A stretch of DNA of 64,000 nt, from the NCBI GenBank assembly GCA_022824495.1, contig JAJDZU010000020.1:1-64000 (forward strand), read 5' to 3'. The notes beneath the pieces were generated by a model. The model was given only the letters and a program-made list of their open reading frames with translations. It was not told the DNA's origin and ran no database searches. The position numbers were made by a program, and so were the translations under genes. The DNA comes from Chloroflexota bacterium (lineage in GTDB: Bacteria; Chloroflexota; UBA11872). Positions 17,621 to 27,597 of the stretch are shown in pieces. How positions within the stretch are numbered: position 1 is the first letter of the stretch; the number at the start of each line of letters is the position of its first letter.

Positions 17621-19536
17621 CTAAAGAGCACCAGGCTGCCAACGGTTAGCACAAGCCCAACCACCATCAACAGCGCGTAGTTCTGGGCCTGGCCGGTCTG
17701 CACGCGCCGGACCTGGCCGGCGGTGAAGCGCGACAGGTGGCCAACGCCGTTGACGATGCCGTCGATCACTCCTGCATCAAAGCCCCAGGAGATCATGGCC
17801 GTGGCCTTGGTGAAGGCCACTCCGAAGCCGTCGCCGATGTGGTCCATGTACCACTTCTGGCGGAAGAGAGTCTCGGCGCCCGGCAGAATCCGGCGTGCCA
17901 GTGCGGGAATGCCCATCCCGCGGCTGTAGGCGCCGAGTGCCAGCAAGAGGCCGCCGCCGGCCGCGACGGTGGATATAAGTGCAAGGACGAGCGTCGCCGG
18001 CGGTCCCGCGCCTTCCAGGTGAACGATGCCGGCCGCGTACTTGAGGTAGCCGTGAATGATTCCGTGCTCGGGCGGAATGCCCATCACAGCGCCCGCGAGC
18101 ACAGCCCCGGCTGCCAGCACGATCAGCGGCAGGGTCATCACCCGAGGCGACTCGTGCGCGTGGGCGTGCAGCTCGGCGTTGCGGGGCTTTCCGTGGAAGG
18201 TCTTTACGATCATTCGGAACGTGTAGAAGGCGGTCATGACGGAGACGGCCAAGCCGGTGAAATAGAAAACCCAGAAGATTCCCGCGCCGTGATCGGTTGA
18301 CAGCGATGATCCGGGATCGGACGTCGCCTTGAGGTGTGTCAAGGCCAGAATCTCGTCCTTACTCCAGAATCCAGCCAGCGGGAAGATGGCTGCCAAGGCG
18401 AGCCCACCGAGGATGAAGGTGGCGTACGTGACAGGGAGCTTGCTTCGAAGTCCGCCCATCTGGCGCATGTCCTGTTCGTCATTCATTGCGTGGATGACGC
18501 TGCCCGATCCCAGAAACAGGAGAGCTTTGAAGAACGCGTGCGTGGCCAGGTGGAAAATGGCGACCGTGTATGCGCCGGCTCCGGCCGCCAGGAACATCAG
18601 GCCAAGCTGGCTGACGGTGGAATAGGCGAGGACCCGCTTGATATCGGTCTGGGTGAGGGCGATGGTGGCTGCAAGGAAGGCTGTGAACGTGCCGACCGCG
18701 GCGACCAGCAGCAGCGCTTCCGGCGCTGCCGAGTAGACGGGGTTGAGCCGAGCCACCAGGTACACGCCCGCGGTGACCATGGTGGCCGCATGAATCAGGG
18801 CGCTGACCGGGGTTGGACCTTCCATCGCGTCGGGCAGCCAGACGTGCAGCGGGAACTGCGCCGACTTGCCCATCGCGCCGACGAAAAGCAGGCAAGCGAT
18901 GGCCGTCACCATGCGCGGGTCCGCCGAACCAAGCCCGTCAAAGATCTCGCGGTAGCGCAGCGTCCCGAATTCGTGGAAGGCCAGGATGATGCCGATGGCG
19001 AATCCGAAGTCGCCGATCCGATTGACCAGGAACGCCTTGGTGGCCGCCGCATTGGCGCTGTCGCGTTCGTACCAGTACCCGATCAGCAGGTACGAGCACA
19101 ACCCCACCATCTCCCAGAAGATGAAGAGTTGGAGCAGGTTGTCCGAGATGACCAGCATGATCATGCTGAAGACGAACAGCGGGATCCAGGTGAAGAACCG
19201 CGGCTTGTTCGCGTCGTGGTCCATGTACCCGACGGCGTACATGGACACGAGCGTGCTTACGCCGGTGACGACGAGCAGCATGACGACCGTGAGCGCGTCG
19301 GTGAGAAATGCGATCTCGATCTCGAAGCCGCCGCTGGCGACCCAGGTGTAAAGGACCGACGAGTCCTTGTCCGAGCCGACGCTCTGGATCCAGAGCACCA
19401 CGGTGGCCACGAACGATCCGAGGATTGCCAGCGTGGATACCCAGCCGGTCCAAGGCGGTCTGCGCCGGCCCGCCAAGCCGTTGGCCGCAAAGGCCAGCAG
19501 CGGCAGCAAGGGAATGATCCAGGGCGCGTCTAGCAT
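17617..19536 (-). CDS. nuoL: NADH-quinone oxidoreductase subunit L
   Basis: The largest antiporter-like subunit of complex I (639 residues). It has an N-terminal Proton_antipo_N domain (VSTLVSMYAVGYM), the core FPLHVWLPDAMEGPTPVSAL and a long C-terminal amphipathic region expected to form the lateral helix. It lies downstream of nuoK with a 31-base gap and overlaps nuoM. Confidence 0.95.
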   Translation of the reverse strand: MLDAPWIIPLLPLLAFAANGLAGRRRPPWTGWVSTLAILGSFVATVVLWIQSVGSDKDSSVLYTWVASGGFEIEIAFLTDALTVVMLLVVTGVSTLVSMYAVGYMDHDANKPRFFTWIPLFVFSMIMLVISDNLLQLFIFWEMVGLCSYLLIGYWYERDSANAAATKAFLVNRIGDFGFAIGIILAFHEFGTLRYREIFDGLGSADPRMVTAIACLLFVGAMGKSAQFPLHVWLPDAMEGPTPVSALIHAATMVTAGVYLVARLNPVYSAAPEALLLVAAVGTFTAFLAATIALTQTDIKRVLAYSTVSQLGLMFLAAGAGAYTVAIFHLATHAFFKALLFLGSGSVIHAMNDEQDMRQMGGLRSKLPVTYATFILGGLALAAIFPLAGFWSKDEILALTHLKATSDPGSSLSTDHGAGIFWVFYFTGLAVSVMTAFYTFRMIVKTFHGKPRNAELHAHAHESPRVMTLPLIVLAAGAVLAGAVMGIPPEHGIIHGYLKYAAGIVHLEGAGPPATLVLALISTVAAGGGLLLALGAYSRGMGIPALARRILPGAETLFRQKWYMDHIGDGFGVAFTKATAMISWGFDAGVIDGIVNGVGHLSRFTAGQVRRVQTGQAQNYALLMVVGLVLTVGSLVLFR

Positions 19537-19567
19537 TCCGAGGTCCTTACCAGTGACATATCCAGCG

Positions 19568-19867
19568 TCACCCGCTCAGGCTGTCGAGCTGGTCGACGTT
19601 GACGACCGGGTAGACCCGGCTCAGGGCCACCAGGATTGCCAGCCCGATCGCTACTTCGGCGGCGGCAACGGTCAGTGAGAAGACCACGAGTACGAACCCG
19701 GCCTGGTCGTCCAGGTATCGCGAGAAGGCCGCCAGCGTCACGTTCGCGCCCTGCAGCATCAACTCGATGCACATCAGCATGACGATGGCGTTGCGGCGGA
19801 TGAGCACGCCCGTGGCGCCCAGCGCGAACAGCAGCGCGCCGACGACCAGGAATCCGTTGAGCATCAT
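19568..19867 (-). CDS. nuoK: NADH-quinone oxidoreductase subunit K
   Basis: A 99-residue, three-helix membrane subunit of complex I. It has the typical IVMLMCIELMLQGANVTLAAF helix with the conserved Glu, and AEVAIGLAILVAL. Its ATG overlaps the nuoJ stop by four bases, indicating coupled translation. Confidence 0.95.
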   Translation of the reverse strand: MMLNGFLVVGALLFALGATGVLIRRNAIVMLMCIELMLQGANVTLAAFSRYLDDQAGFVLVVFSLTVAAAEVAIGLAILVALSRVYPVVNVDQLDSLSG

Positions 19868-20499
19868 CGCGCGGACTCTTCAAGTACGGGCTCGGCCGCG
19901 TCGGCCTGGGCCGCTGTGTCGTTTGTAGCCGAGCCGCTTGCCGCTTGGGGGAAGTCGGCTTGCTCGTGTGCTTCGACGCGTCGTGCCAGCACGATTGCGC
20001 CGATGGTTGCCGCCGTCAAGAGCACGCTCGCGCCAAGAAACGGCAACGTGAACTCATTGAACAGGGCCACGGCCAGGGCCTGCGTGCTCCCACCAAGATC
20101 GGACACGGTGGCTGGCGGAAAGGCCCCCTTGATCGATTCGCTGATCTCCGGCGTGCCGATGCTGACGACGACGCCTTCGACCGCCAGCAGGATTCCCAGG
20201 GGTATACCCAGCCAGATCTGTCGATGCGTCACTCGCTCTTCCGGCAGTCGCCGCATGTCCAGCATCATCAGCGTGAAGAGGAACAGAACGACGATGGCGC
20301 CGGCATAGATGGCGATCTGGGCCACGGCCAGGAAGCCGGCGCCCAGGATCACGAACAGCCCGGCGACGTGAAAGATGACGATGACGAGAGAAATAGCCGA
20401 GTGCACAGGGTTGCGCGCGACCAGCATTAGCGCGCCGGCACCAACGGCCGCAATTGCCAGGTACCAGAAGGCGACCGTGGTCTCGAGGTTGTCAGCCAT
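19864..20499 (-). CDS. nuoJ: NADH-quinone oxidoreductase subunit J
   Basis: A membrane subunit of complex I. ATG 20499 (MADNLETTVAFWYLA) gives 211 residues. An upstream in-frame start at 20583 would overlap nuoI and add residues with no family likeness. The family signature RNPVHSAISLVIVIFHVAGLFVIL is present. Five hydrophobic segments are followed by a charged Ala/Glu-rich tail of about 40 residues. Confidence 0.93.
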   Translation of the reverse strand: MADNLETTVAFWYLAIAAVGAGALMLVARNPVHSAISLVIVIFHVAGLFVILGAGFLAVAQIAIYAGAIVVLFLFTLMMLDMRRLPEERVTHRQIWLGIPLGILLAVEGVVVSIGTPEISESIKGAFPPATVSDLGGSTQALAVALFNEFTLPFLGASVLLTAATIGAIVLARRVEAHEQADFPQAASGSATNDTAAQADAAEPVLEESAR

Positions 20500-20564
20500 G
20501 GAGTTCCGTAATCTCGAACACTGCCCGACGGAAGCCGCGGGCACGACGCACGTTACGGTGCGAG

Positions 20565-21056
20565 TTAGCCACGTTCGAACCAATTCGCAAGGGTCGCGCC
20601 TGGACCGATGTTCTTCTGCTCGGCTTCCCGGTTGGCCTGATCATGCTCAAAGATCTCGATCATCTTCTCGCCGTCGATCAGGAGCCCTCGCCGGTCATCG
20701 GTGATGAGGTGAAAGTCGTGCGTGCGCTGAAGCGCATCGACCGGGCATGCCTCGATGCAGAAGTAGCAGAACACGCAGCGGCCAACATCAAACAGATAGC
20801 GGTCGACGAACCGCGTGCCATCTTCATTCTCGCTCGTGTCAACTCGGATCACGTCGTTCGGACAGGCGGTCTCGCACAGGCCGCAACCCACACAGGTCAT
20901 GCCGCCGGTCACTTCGTCGCGACGCATGCCGACCTGACCGCGGAAGCGGTACGAAATGTCGCGCAATTGCTCAGGGTAGAGGACGGTCGCCGGCTTGCGG
21001 CCGGTAACCATCAACATGGTCTTGAGACCCTTCATGACGCCAGAACCGAGGGGCAT
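20565..21056 (-). CDS. nuoI: NADH-quinone oxidoreductase subunit I
   Basis: A peripheral ferredoxin-like subunit that carries two [4Fe-4S] clusters (N6a and N6b). Both motifs are intact: CVGCGLCETACP and CVFCYFCIEACP. It has 163 residues and lies three bases after nuoH. Confidence 0.95.
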   Translation of the reverse strand: MPLGSGVMKGLKTMLMVTGRKPATVLYPEQLRDISYRFRGQVGMRRDEVTGGMTCVGCGLCETACPNDVIRVDTSENEDGTRFVDRYLFDVGRCVFCYFCIEACPVDALQRTHDFHLITDDRRGLLIDGEKMIEIFEHDQANREAEQKNIGPGATLANWFERG

Positions 21057-21059
21057 GCG

Positions 21060-22061
21060 CTAGCTCCAGGCCATCCGTAGGCCGGCCGCGATGAGCAGGT
21101 TCACCACGCCGATTGGAATCAGGATTTTCCAGCAGAAATTCATGAGTTGGTCGTAGCGGAAGCGCGGCTGCGTGGCGCGCAGCAGGAAGAAGCCGAACAT
21201 GAACAGGCCGCACTTCAACAGGAACCAGATGACGCCGGTGAGCGCCTCCAGCCCGGGAATCGTCCAGCCGCGCCAACCGCCGAGGAAGAGCGTGGCGACG
21301 ATTGCCGACATGAGCAGCATGTTGGCGTATTCGGCCATGAAGAAGAAGGCCCAGCGCATGCCCGAGTACTCGACGTGGAAGCCCGCCACTAGTTCCGACT
21401 CGGCTTCCGGCAAGTCGAATGGAGCCCGGTTCGTCTCGGCCACGGCGGCGAACACGAAGAGCAGGAAGCCAATCAGCTGGGGAACGATGAACCAGAGACC
21501 GGCCTGCGCGTTCACGATGTCAATCAGACTGAGCGAGCCGGCGTAGATGATGACCGCCAGCACGGCCAGTCCCATCACCAGTTCATAACTGATGACCTGC
21601 GCGCTGGAGCGGAGCGCGCCCAGGTGGGCGTACTTGCTGTTCGAGGACCAGCCGGACATGACTACGCCATAGACGCCGAGCGAGCCCATGGCGAGGAAGA
21701 AGAGGATCCCCACGTTCAGGTCGGCGATCCACAATCCAATCGTGCGGCCCATTTCGACTTCCGGCCCAAACGGAACGATGGCCCAGGCCGCCATCGCCGG
21801 CACGACCATCATTACCGGCGCAAACCAGTACAAGCCCTTGTCGGACTGGCCGGGGATCATGTCTTCCTTGATTCCCAGCTTCAGCCCGTCGGCGGCGGTC
21901 TGCAGCGTGCCGCGCCAGCCCACGCGGTGCGGGCCGTAGCGCGACTGCATGCGCCCGAGGATCCAGCGTTCCAGCAGCACCAGCGGCATCGCGCCGATGG
22001 CAAACAGCAGAAAAACCGCCAGGACTTTCGTGATCAAGATCAGCCAGGCCCAGAAATCCAT
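21060..22061 (-). CDS. nuoH: NADH-quinone oxidoreductase subunit H
   Basis: The membrane subunit that forms part of the quinone site and links the arms of complex I. It has 333 residues and eight or so helices. RMQSRYGPHRVGWRGTLQ and AETNRAPFDLPEAESELVAG are family signatures. It sits two bases downstream of nuoG. Confidence 0.95.
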   Translation of the reverse strand: MDFWAWLILITKVLAVFLLFAIGAMPLVLLERWILGRMQSRYGPHRVGWRGTLQTAADGLKLGIKEDMIPGQSDKGLYWFAPVMMVVPAMAAWAIVPFGPEVEMGRTIGLWIADLNVGILFFLAMGSLGVYGVVMSGWSSNSKYAHLGALRSSAQVISYELVMGLAVLAVIIYAGSLSLIDIVNAQAGLWFIVPQLIGFLLFVFAAVAETNRAPFDLPEAESELVAGFHVEYSGMRWAFFFMAEYANMLLMSAIVATLFLGGWRGWTIPGLEALTGVIWFLLKCGLFMFGFFLLRATQPRFRYDQLMNFCWKILIPIGVVNLLIAAGLRMAWS

Positions 22062-22063
22062 AC

Positions 22064-24499
22064 CTAGGCCTTGCTCACGCGGACCGCGGTGCCGTCGGGG
22101 GACCGCGGATCAAGCTGACGTGGTGCGGCTTCCAGGAAGCGGTCGGGCAGGCTGACGACGCCGGACGGCACACGTCGAGCGACCATGGCCTTCAGGTTGA
22201 CCTCGCCGCCCGCGGAGGCCACATGTACCCGATCGCCGTGCGCGATGTGGAGGCGCTCGGCGTCGTCGGGGTTCAGTTCGGCCACCGCGTCCGGCAGCAT
22301 CAAGGTCAGGCTTGGGGCGTGGCGACCGGCCACGCCCGCCGTGTAGAGATGTTGCTCCGTAGCCAGTACGAGCCTGTCGCCATCGACGGTGGGAAGGTCC
22401 GCGCCATTCACGGAAACGGCTTGGCCGGATCCTGAAATGGACGGGGCAACGGAGAGCCTCGCCAGTTCGTCTGAAATTGGCTCATGGCTTCGCCAGCCGA
22501 AGTCGGCGCCCATCGCGGCCGCGATTCGAGCCACGATCTCCCAGTCCGGCCGGGCATCGCCCACCGGCGAAATCGCCGGTTCGAGCCGACCGAGCCGGCC
22601 TTCAAAGTTGCTGTAGTGCCCGCCCTTCTCGGCAAATGTGGTTCCCGGCAGCACAACGTCTGCGACATCCGTCGTCGAATTCATAAAGATGTCCTGCGCG
22701 ACGACCAGATCGGCTTCGCGCAGGGCGGCGCTTACTCCGCCGGGGTTTGCTGCGCCGCCGACCACGTCCTCACCCATTACGTAGAGCGCCCGCATTGGAC
22801 CCTCGACGAATTCGGTGAATGGCAATCCCGGCTCGCCGCTCAACTCAACGCCCCAGGCTTCGCCAACCTGGGCTCGGGCGTCGTCATCGCCAAGCGGACG
22901 GGCGCCTGGCAAGAGGTCGGGAGCCATACCGACTCGGAACGTGCCGACCGAGTTGGCGCGTTCGGCCAGCGGAAACAACTTCACGCCGTCCCGTGCCAGC
23001 GCCAGATTGGCGGCGGCCTGCGCGATCTTGTCGGCCTTGCCAAGCGTCCAGACGCCGGTATCCCACACAACGGCGACGGATCCGGCCGCGCCGACCAACT
23101 GGCTGATTTCGTCAAGTGCGGCGGCGTCAATTCCGGTTACTTGCGCAGCGCCATCGTCGCCTGCGTCGGCCAATGCGTTGAGGAACGCGGCTTCGGCGCC
23201 GGGGCGTACACGCGCTGAGATCGTGGCGAAGTCGTCAAGGCCGCTGCCCAGTCGGGTGGCGACGACAAGCTGGCGTCCCGCATCCCGGGCCGCCTGCTTG
23301 ATGTGCGCCCCGACCACGTTGTGCGTCTGCCCAATGTCGGCGCCCACGACCAGAATCAGGTCCGCTTCAAGCAGTTCGCTCTGCGTATGCGGACCAACCT
23401 CGCTGCCCAGCACCGCACGCAGCGTGCGGGCCGTGGTGTGCAGGCCGCTGTCCTGGCTGTAGACGTTGTTGGTGCCGAGCACCGCGCGGGCAAACCGCTG
23501 AAGCGTGTAGTTGTCCTCGTTGGTGGTGTTCGGCGAACCGACCACACCCACGGCGCCAGGACCATGCTCGTCCAACACGCCGCGCAGTCCCCCGGTAATC
23601 GCGTCCAGCGCCGCGTGCCAACTCACCGGCCACAGCACGCCGCCACGGCGGACCATCGGCTGTGTGATCCGATCATCGCTATTTACGAAGGAGTGGCCGA
23701 AGAAGCCCTTCGCGCAAAGAATGCCGCGATCGGGTTCTTCAAGACCATTGGAGCGAGTTCGCACAACCTCGCCGTGCCGCGATTCCACCAGGAGCGAGCA
23801 GCCAACCGAGCAATGCGGGCAGGTGGACGCCGCCTTTTCGGTCTGCCAGCTTCGCGCGGAGTGCTTGAACGGACGGCTCAGCAAGGCGCCGACCGGACAG
23901 GTCTCAATGCACATCCCGCAGCGTTCGCAGTCCATGAAATCGTGCTGCGCCGGGGCAATGAAGGTGCCCACGCTTCGCTCCACAAAGTCCAGAGCGCGAA
24001 CGCCAATCTGCTCGTCGCAAATGCGCACGCAGCGGCCGCACAGGATGCAGCGGTTGTGGTTAAGGAGGATGACCTCGTTGAGGATCTCCTCTGGGTGCGC
24101 CTTCGGAACGGTCTCGTAGGGGCTCTGGTGAATCTCCTGGTCGAAGACCTCGTCCTGCAACTCGCAGGTTCCCGCCTGGTCGCAATACGGGCAGTCCAGC
24201 GGGTGGTGCTGGAGCTGAAGTTCGATCACGTGTTTGCGGATATCGCGGATGCTCTGGCTGTTGGTCACAACCGTCATCCCGTCGCCGGCCGGGGTGGTGC
24301 ATGAAGCCGTCGGGCGTGGCGGTCCGGGCTGTACTTCGACCACACACATGCGGCACGCGCCGTACGGCTTCAGCCGCGGGTCGGTACAGAGGGTCGGGAT
24401 CTCGACGCCGATGGACTCGCAGGCCTGCAGCACGGTCGCGCCGCGCGGCACCTGCACGTCATGGCCATCGATCGTGAGCGTGACCGTATCGCTACTCAT
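22064..24499 (-). CDS. nuoG: NADH-quinone oxidoreductase subunit G (Fe-S / molybdopterin-fold)
   Basis: An 811-residue peripheral subunit. The N-terminal [2Fe-2S] domain (CRMCVVEV and flanking Cys) is followed by the His-Cys3 site HHPLDCPYCDQAGTCELQ and two [4Fe-4S] motifs (CILCGRCVRICDEQ, CERCGMCIETCP). A molybdopterin-oxidoreductase fold with CPHCSVGC follows. NuoG normally receives electrons from NuoEF, which are not encoded here. It overlaps nuoD by four bases. It could accept electrons from another donor if nuoE/F are truly missing. Confidence 0.94.
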   Translation of the reverse strand: MSSDTVTLTIDGHDVQVPRGATVLQACESIGVEIPTLCTDPRLKPYGACRMCVVEVQPGPPRPTASCTTPAGDGMTVVTNSQSIRDIRKHVIELQLQHHPLDCPYCDQAGTCELQDEVFDQEIHQSPYETVPKAHPEEILNEVILLNHNRCILCGRCVRICDEQIGVRALDFVERSVGTFIAPAQHDFMDCERCGMCIETCPVGALLSRPFKHSARSWQTEKAASTCPHCSVGCSLLVESRHGEVVRTRSNGLEEPDRGILCAKGFFGHSFVNSDDRITQPMVRRGGVLWPVSWHAALDAITGGLRGVLDEHGPGAVGVVGSPNTTNEDNYTLQRFARAVLGTNNVYSQDSGLHTTARTLRAVLGSEVGPHTQSELLEADLILVVGADIGQTHNVVGAHIKQAARDAGRQLVVATRLGSGLDDFATISARVRPGAEAAFLNALADAGDDGAAQVTGIDAAALDEISQLVGAAGSVAVVWDTGVWTLGKADKIAQAAANLALARDGVKLFPLAERANSVGTFRVGMAPDLLPGARPLGDDDARAQVGEAWGVELSGEPGLPFTEFVEGPMRALYVMGEDVVGGAANPGGVSAALREADLVVAQDIFMNSTTDVADVVLPGTTFAEKGGHYSNFEGRLGRLEPAISPVGDARPDWEIVARIAAAMGADFGWRSHEPISDELARLSVAPSISGSGQAVSVNGADLPTVDGDRLVLATEQHLYTAGVAGRHAPSLTLMLPDAVAELNPDDAERLHIAHGDRVHVASAGGEVNLKAMVARRVPSGVVSLPDRFLEAAPRQLDPRSPDGTAVRVSKA

Positions 24500-25728
24500 C
24501 GATCCACCTCACCCAGCACGATGTCGACGCTGCCAATGATGGCTACCACGTCCGCGATCAGGCTGCCCACGCTGATTTCTTCAATGATGCTGAGGTTGAC
24601 GAACGACGGTGAACGCACGTGACAGCGATACGGCATGCCCGTGCCATCGCTGACGAAGTAGAAACCAAGCTCGCCCTTCGGATTCTCGATTCCGAAGTAG
24701 GACTCGCCCGGCGGCGGTTGCACCCCGTGCATCACCAGCTTGAAGTGATTGATCATGGCTTCCATGTCAACCGGTACTCGACCGATGTCCGGCGGTACCA
24801 CCTGCGGCAGGTCCACGTTCGAGGGGGCGTCCAGCGGCAAGTCCCGCAGCGCCTCCACGCACTGTCCGATGATCCGTTTCGACTGATACATCTCGTTCAG
24901 CCGCACAAGGTAGCGCGCGTAGACGTCGCCCTCGGTGAAGACCGGCACCTCAAAGTCCACCAAGTCATAGGCAGCGTACGGCTGTGCCTTGCGCAAGTCC
25001 CAGGCAATGCCGGAGCCACGAATCACCGGCCCGGTCAGCCCATAGCTGAGCGCCTGCTCCTGCGTGATCATGCCAACATCGCGCGTGCGCTCGATGAAGA
25101 CCTCGTTCTCCGTCAGCAGGGCGTCGATTTCGTCCAACGTATAGCCGTGTAGGAAGGCCTCCACGTTGTCCAGCCACTGGTCGCCCACGTCGTGCGGTCC
25201 GGTGCCGCCGACGCGCATGAATGAGGTGGTCAGCCGCGCGCCGCAGGCCTCCTCGAACAGATACAGGATCTTCTCGCGCTCACGCAGCGACCATAGGAAG
25301 GCCGACATGGCGCCAATATCCAGCCCGTGAGTACCCAGCCAGATGTGGTGGGCCGCCAGTCGCGACAGTTCCGCCACGGCCGTGCGCAGGTAGCGGGCCC
25401 GCAGTGGAATCTCGTCGGTGATGCCCATCAGCTTCTCGATGGCCATCAGGTAACCCATGTTGTTCGAGGGGCCGGAGGTGTAGTCCATGCGGTCGGTCAG
25501 CGTGATGCCGCCCCGGTAGTCGTGGACCTCCAGCAGCTTCTCCACGCCGCGGTGCAGGTAGCCCATGTCGGCGTCGCAGCGTCGGACTTCCTCACCGTCC
25601 AGCTCGATCACCAGGCGGAGCACCCCGTGGGTGCTGGGGTGCTGCGGCCCCATGTTGAGGATCATGTTGTCCCCGCTGCCCCGTTCCAGGTCAACGCGAG
25701 CACTGGCCATTCCGGACTCCACCGTCAT
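24496..25728 (-). CDS. nuoD: NADH-quinone oxidoreductase subunit D
   Basis: The 49-kDa-type subunit, related to the hydrogenase large subunit, that forms the quinone pocket with NuoB. It has 410 residues. [21 protein letters not shown] (quinone-site His) and [23 protein letters not shown] are conserved. It overlaps nuoC by four bases. Confidence 0.95.
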   Translation of the reverse strand: MTVESGMASARVDLERGSGDNMILNMGPQHPSTHGVLRLVIELDGEEVRRCDADMGYLHRGVEKLLEVHDYRGGITLTDRMDYTSGPSNNMGYLMAIEKLMGITDEIPLRARYLRTAVAELSRLAAHHIWLGTHGLDIGAMSAFLWSLREREKILYLFEEACGARLTTSFMRVGGTGPHDVGDQWLDNVEAFLHGYTLDEIDALLTENEVFIERTRDVGMITQEQALSYGLTGPVIRGSGIAWDLRKAQPYAAYDLVDFEVPVFTEGDVYARYLVRLNEMYQSKRIIGQCVEALRDLPLDAPSNVDLPQVVPPDIGRVPVDMEAMINHFKLVMHGVQPPPGESYFGIENPKGELGFYFVSDGTGMPYRCHVRSPSFVNLSIIEEISVGSLIADVVAIIGSVDIVLGEVDR

Positions 25729-26300
25729 GTGCCGTTCGCCTCGTCCACGTCTGCCCAGAAGTCGTCCGGGTCAAGCTGGCCAACCAGGTCGTTGCGGTGC
25801 GCGTCTTCGGGGAAGGTCGGGCCTTCCACGGGGTACTCCTTGCGCAGCGGATGCCCCTCGTAGCCCTCGGGCAGCAGGATGCGCGCCAGGTTGGGATGAC
25901 CGGCGAATCGGATTCCAAAGAGGTCGAACACCTCGCGCTCCAGATAGAGGGCCGAGGCATACGTGCCGGTCGCCGAAGCGACGGACGCGCCGTCGGCCAA
26001 GCGTGCGGTTACGCGGGCAAAGAGGTTGTTCGTCAGCGAGCGGAACTGCCACAGGACCTGGAACTCGCGCCCGACGTCCAGCGGCCAATGCACGGCCGTT
26101 ACGTCCACAAGCTGCTCAAGTTTGAGCTCCGAGTCGTCGCGCAGGGCCGGAAACAGGGCCGGCAGCGCTGCGGATGAGATTTCGGCTACAGGGTCGCCAT
26201 GGTCCACGCGCCCGCTCAGGTAGGCCCCGGCAGCGTGATGCTGGATGCGATCCAGAATGCCTTCAGCTGTCAGCGTCGGTGAGGCGGCGGGCACCAACAC
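25725..26300 (-). CDS. nuoC: NADH-quinone oxidoreductase subunit C
   Basis: The 30-kDa-type peripheral subunit, 191 residues, not fused to Nuo[38 protein letters not shown] is the family signature. It begins three bases after nuoA, where nuoB would normally lie. Confidence 0.95.
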   Translation of the reverse strand: MLVPAASPTLTAEGILDRIQHHAAGAYLSGRVDHGDPVAEISSAALPALFPALRDDSELKLEQLVDVTAVHWPLDVGREFQVLWQFRSLTNNLFARVTARLADGASVASATGTYASALYLEREVFDLFGIRFAGHPNLARILLPEGYEGHPLRKEYPVEGPTFPEDAHRNDLVGQLDPDDFWADVDEANGT

Positions 26301-26303
26301 GGG

Positions 26304-26666
26304 CTAGCGGTTCCAGTCCAGGGCGCCCTTGCGCCACTCGTACACGAACGCGACCGCCAGAATGAGGATGAAGACGACGCCGGCCAGGAACAATGACAAC
26401 TGGTCGTCGATCATGTTGAAGTAGAGCGCCCACGGATAGAAGAAGAGCAACTCGACGTCGAAGATCAGGAACGTCACAGCCACCAAGTAGAAGCGGATGT
26501 TGTGCCGCCCGCGCGCGTCCCCGATCGGGGGCATGCCGGATTCGTAGGCCTCGACCTTGGCGTCGTACTTGCGGTGCGGCTTGAGCAGCATGGTGCCCAC
26601 AAGGCTCCCGACCGCAAATAGGAAGGCGATGGCCATCAAAAGGACAATCGCTACCCAGCTAGGCAT
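26304..26666 (-). CDS. nuoA: NADH-quinone oxidoreductase subunit A
   Basis: A 120-residue membrane subunit with three helices. YESGMPPIGDARGRHNIRFYLVAVTFLIFDVELLFFYPWA is the family hallmark (read 5' to 3' it spans most of the second half). It is the first structural gene of the operon and lies directly downstream of the Rex operator. Confidence 0.95.
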   Translation of the reverse strand: MPSWVAIVLLMAIAFLFAVGSLVGTMLLKPHRKYDAKVEAYESGMPPIGDARGRHNIRFYLVAVTFLIFDVELLFFYPWALYFNMIDDQLSLFLAGVVFILILAVAFVYEWRKGALDWNR

Positions 26667-26705
26667 CGTCGCGCTCTGCTGCTCCCCTGACCGTGAAAGG
26701 CTGCG

Positions 26706-26723
26706 TTGTGATCATTTTCACAA
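26706..26723. promoter_or_regulatory. Rex operator upstream of nuoA
   Basis: TTGTGATCATTTTCACAA is an inverted repeat matching the known Rex consensus (TTGTGAA-N4-TTCACAA) in both six-base arms. It lies 40 bases before nuoA, between nuoA and the rex gene, and just downstream of the predicted promoter. Bound Rex would block initiation. Confidence 0.88.
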
Positions 26724-26732
26724 ACTCCGCGC

Positions 26733-26762
26733 ATCATACGCGCCAATGGTGCTACTTGCGAA
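26733..26762 (-). promoter_or_regulatory. Predicted nuo promoter
   Basis: On the minus strand TTCGCA (26757-26762) and TATGAT (26733-26738) are separated by 18 bases. Transcription would start near 26726, immediately next to the Rex operator. Confidence 0.5.
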
Positions 26763-26788
26763 CCGGCGGCCTCGCGGAGGGGCGAGAA

Positions 26789-27430
26789 TCACTCGGCAAG
26801 GGAGTAGGAGAGGTACTCGACTTCCACCGCCAGATCCACATTGGATAGTTGTACGTGCGCCGGTACGCGCAACTGGGTGGGCGCGAAGTTGAGGATGGCG
26901 CGCACGCCCGCCGCGACCGCCTGGTCAACGACCTTCTGCGCGGCACGGGCGGGCACAGTCACGATCACCATGTCAACTCGATCCTCGCGCACCACATGCG
27001 CCAGATCGCCGACGTGAAGCACCGTCGTGCCGTTGACAGTCGATCCGACTACGGCCGCGTCGCTGTCAAAGGCGGCGACAACATCGAAACCCTGGTTGTT
27101 GAAGCCGGGATACGCGATGAGCGCGCGGCCCAGGTTTCCAACGCCGACGAGGCCGATGCGCCAGCCACGGTCGATTCCAAGAATCGATGCCAGGCGCTGC
27201 CGAAGCGCAGGCACGGCGTAGCCCACACCTCGCTTGCCAAACGACCCGAAGTACGCGAGATCGCGCCGAACCTGGGCGGCCGTGAATCCGGTCAAGACGG
27301 CAAGCGTTTCCGACGAAACGTTTGCCTGCCCTTCCGAGTGGACGGCGCCCAGCACGCGGTAGTAGGTGGACAGTCGCCGAACGGTGGTCGGCGGTACGGG
27401 TCGGCTCGGGTTGGCGTTGTCCATCCACAT
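26789..27430 (-). CDS. rex: Redox-sensing transcriptional repressor Rex
   Basis: Rex senses the NADH/NAD+ ratio and represses respiratory genes when NADH is low. The N-terminal winged helix (YYRVLGAVHSEGQANVSSETLAVLTGFTAAQVRRDLAYFG) precedes a Rossmann domain with GVGNLGRALIAYPGF. ATG 27430 gives 214 residues; upstream in-frame codons would add an unrelated tail. It is upstream of nuoA on the same strand. The Rex site between the two genes implies control of nuo, and possibly feedback if transcription runs through. Confidence 0.93.
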   Translation of the reverse strand: MWMDNANPSRPVPPTTVRRLSTYYRVLGAVHSEGQANVSSETLAVLTGFTAAQVRRDLAYFGSFGKRGVGYAVPALRQRLASILGIDRGWRIGLVGVGNLGRALIAYPGFNNQGFDVVAAFDSDAAVVGSTVNGTTVLHVGDLAHVVREDRVDMVIVTVPARAAQKVVDQAVAAGVRAILNFAPTQLRVPAHVQLSNVDLAVEVEYLSYSLAE

Positions 27431-27597
27431 CGCGGCCAGCGCGAACAGGTCTATTCTCGCAGCCCGGATGGGATGCGACCTAGGTAATGCATGGCAATTG
27501 AGGAAGTTGACGCGGGCGGGCCTGTGCCTATGCTCGCGAGCGACTTCGAACAGACCATGAGTCCGGTGCCACACCGAAATCAGGCGGGCGACGGCCA

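Noticed and set aside
14642..27430. Hidden nuoB, nuoE or nuoF in another frame of the nuo operon
   Set aside because: I looked for the NuoB Cys pattern and for the NuoF NADH/FMN glycine motif on the minus strand and between genes and found neither; the gaps are too small.
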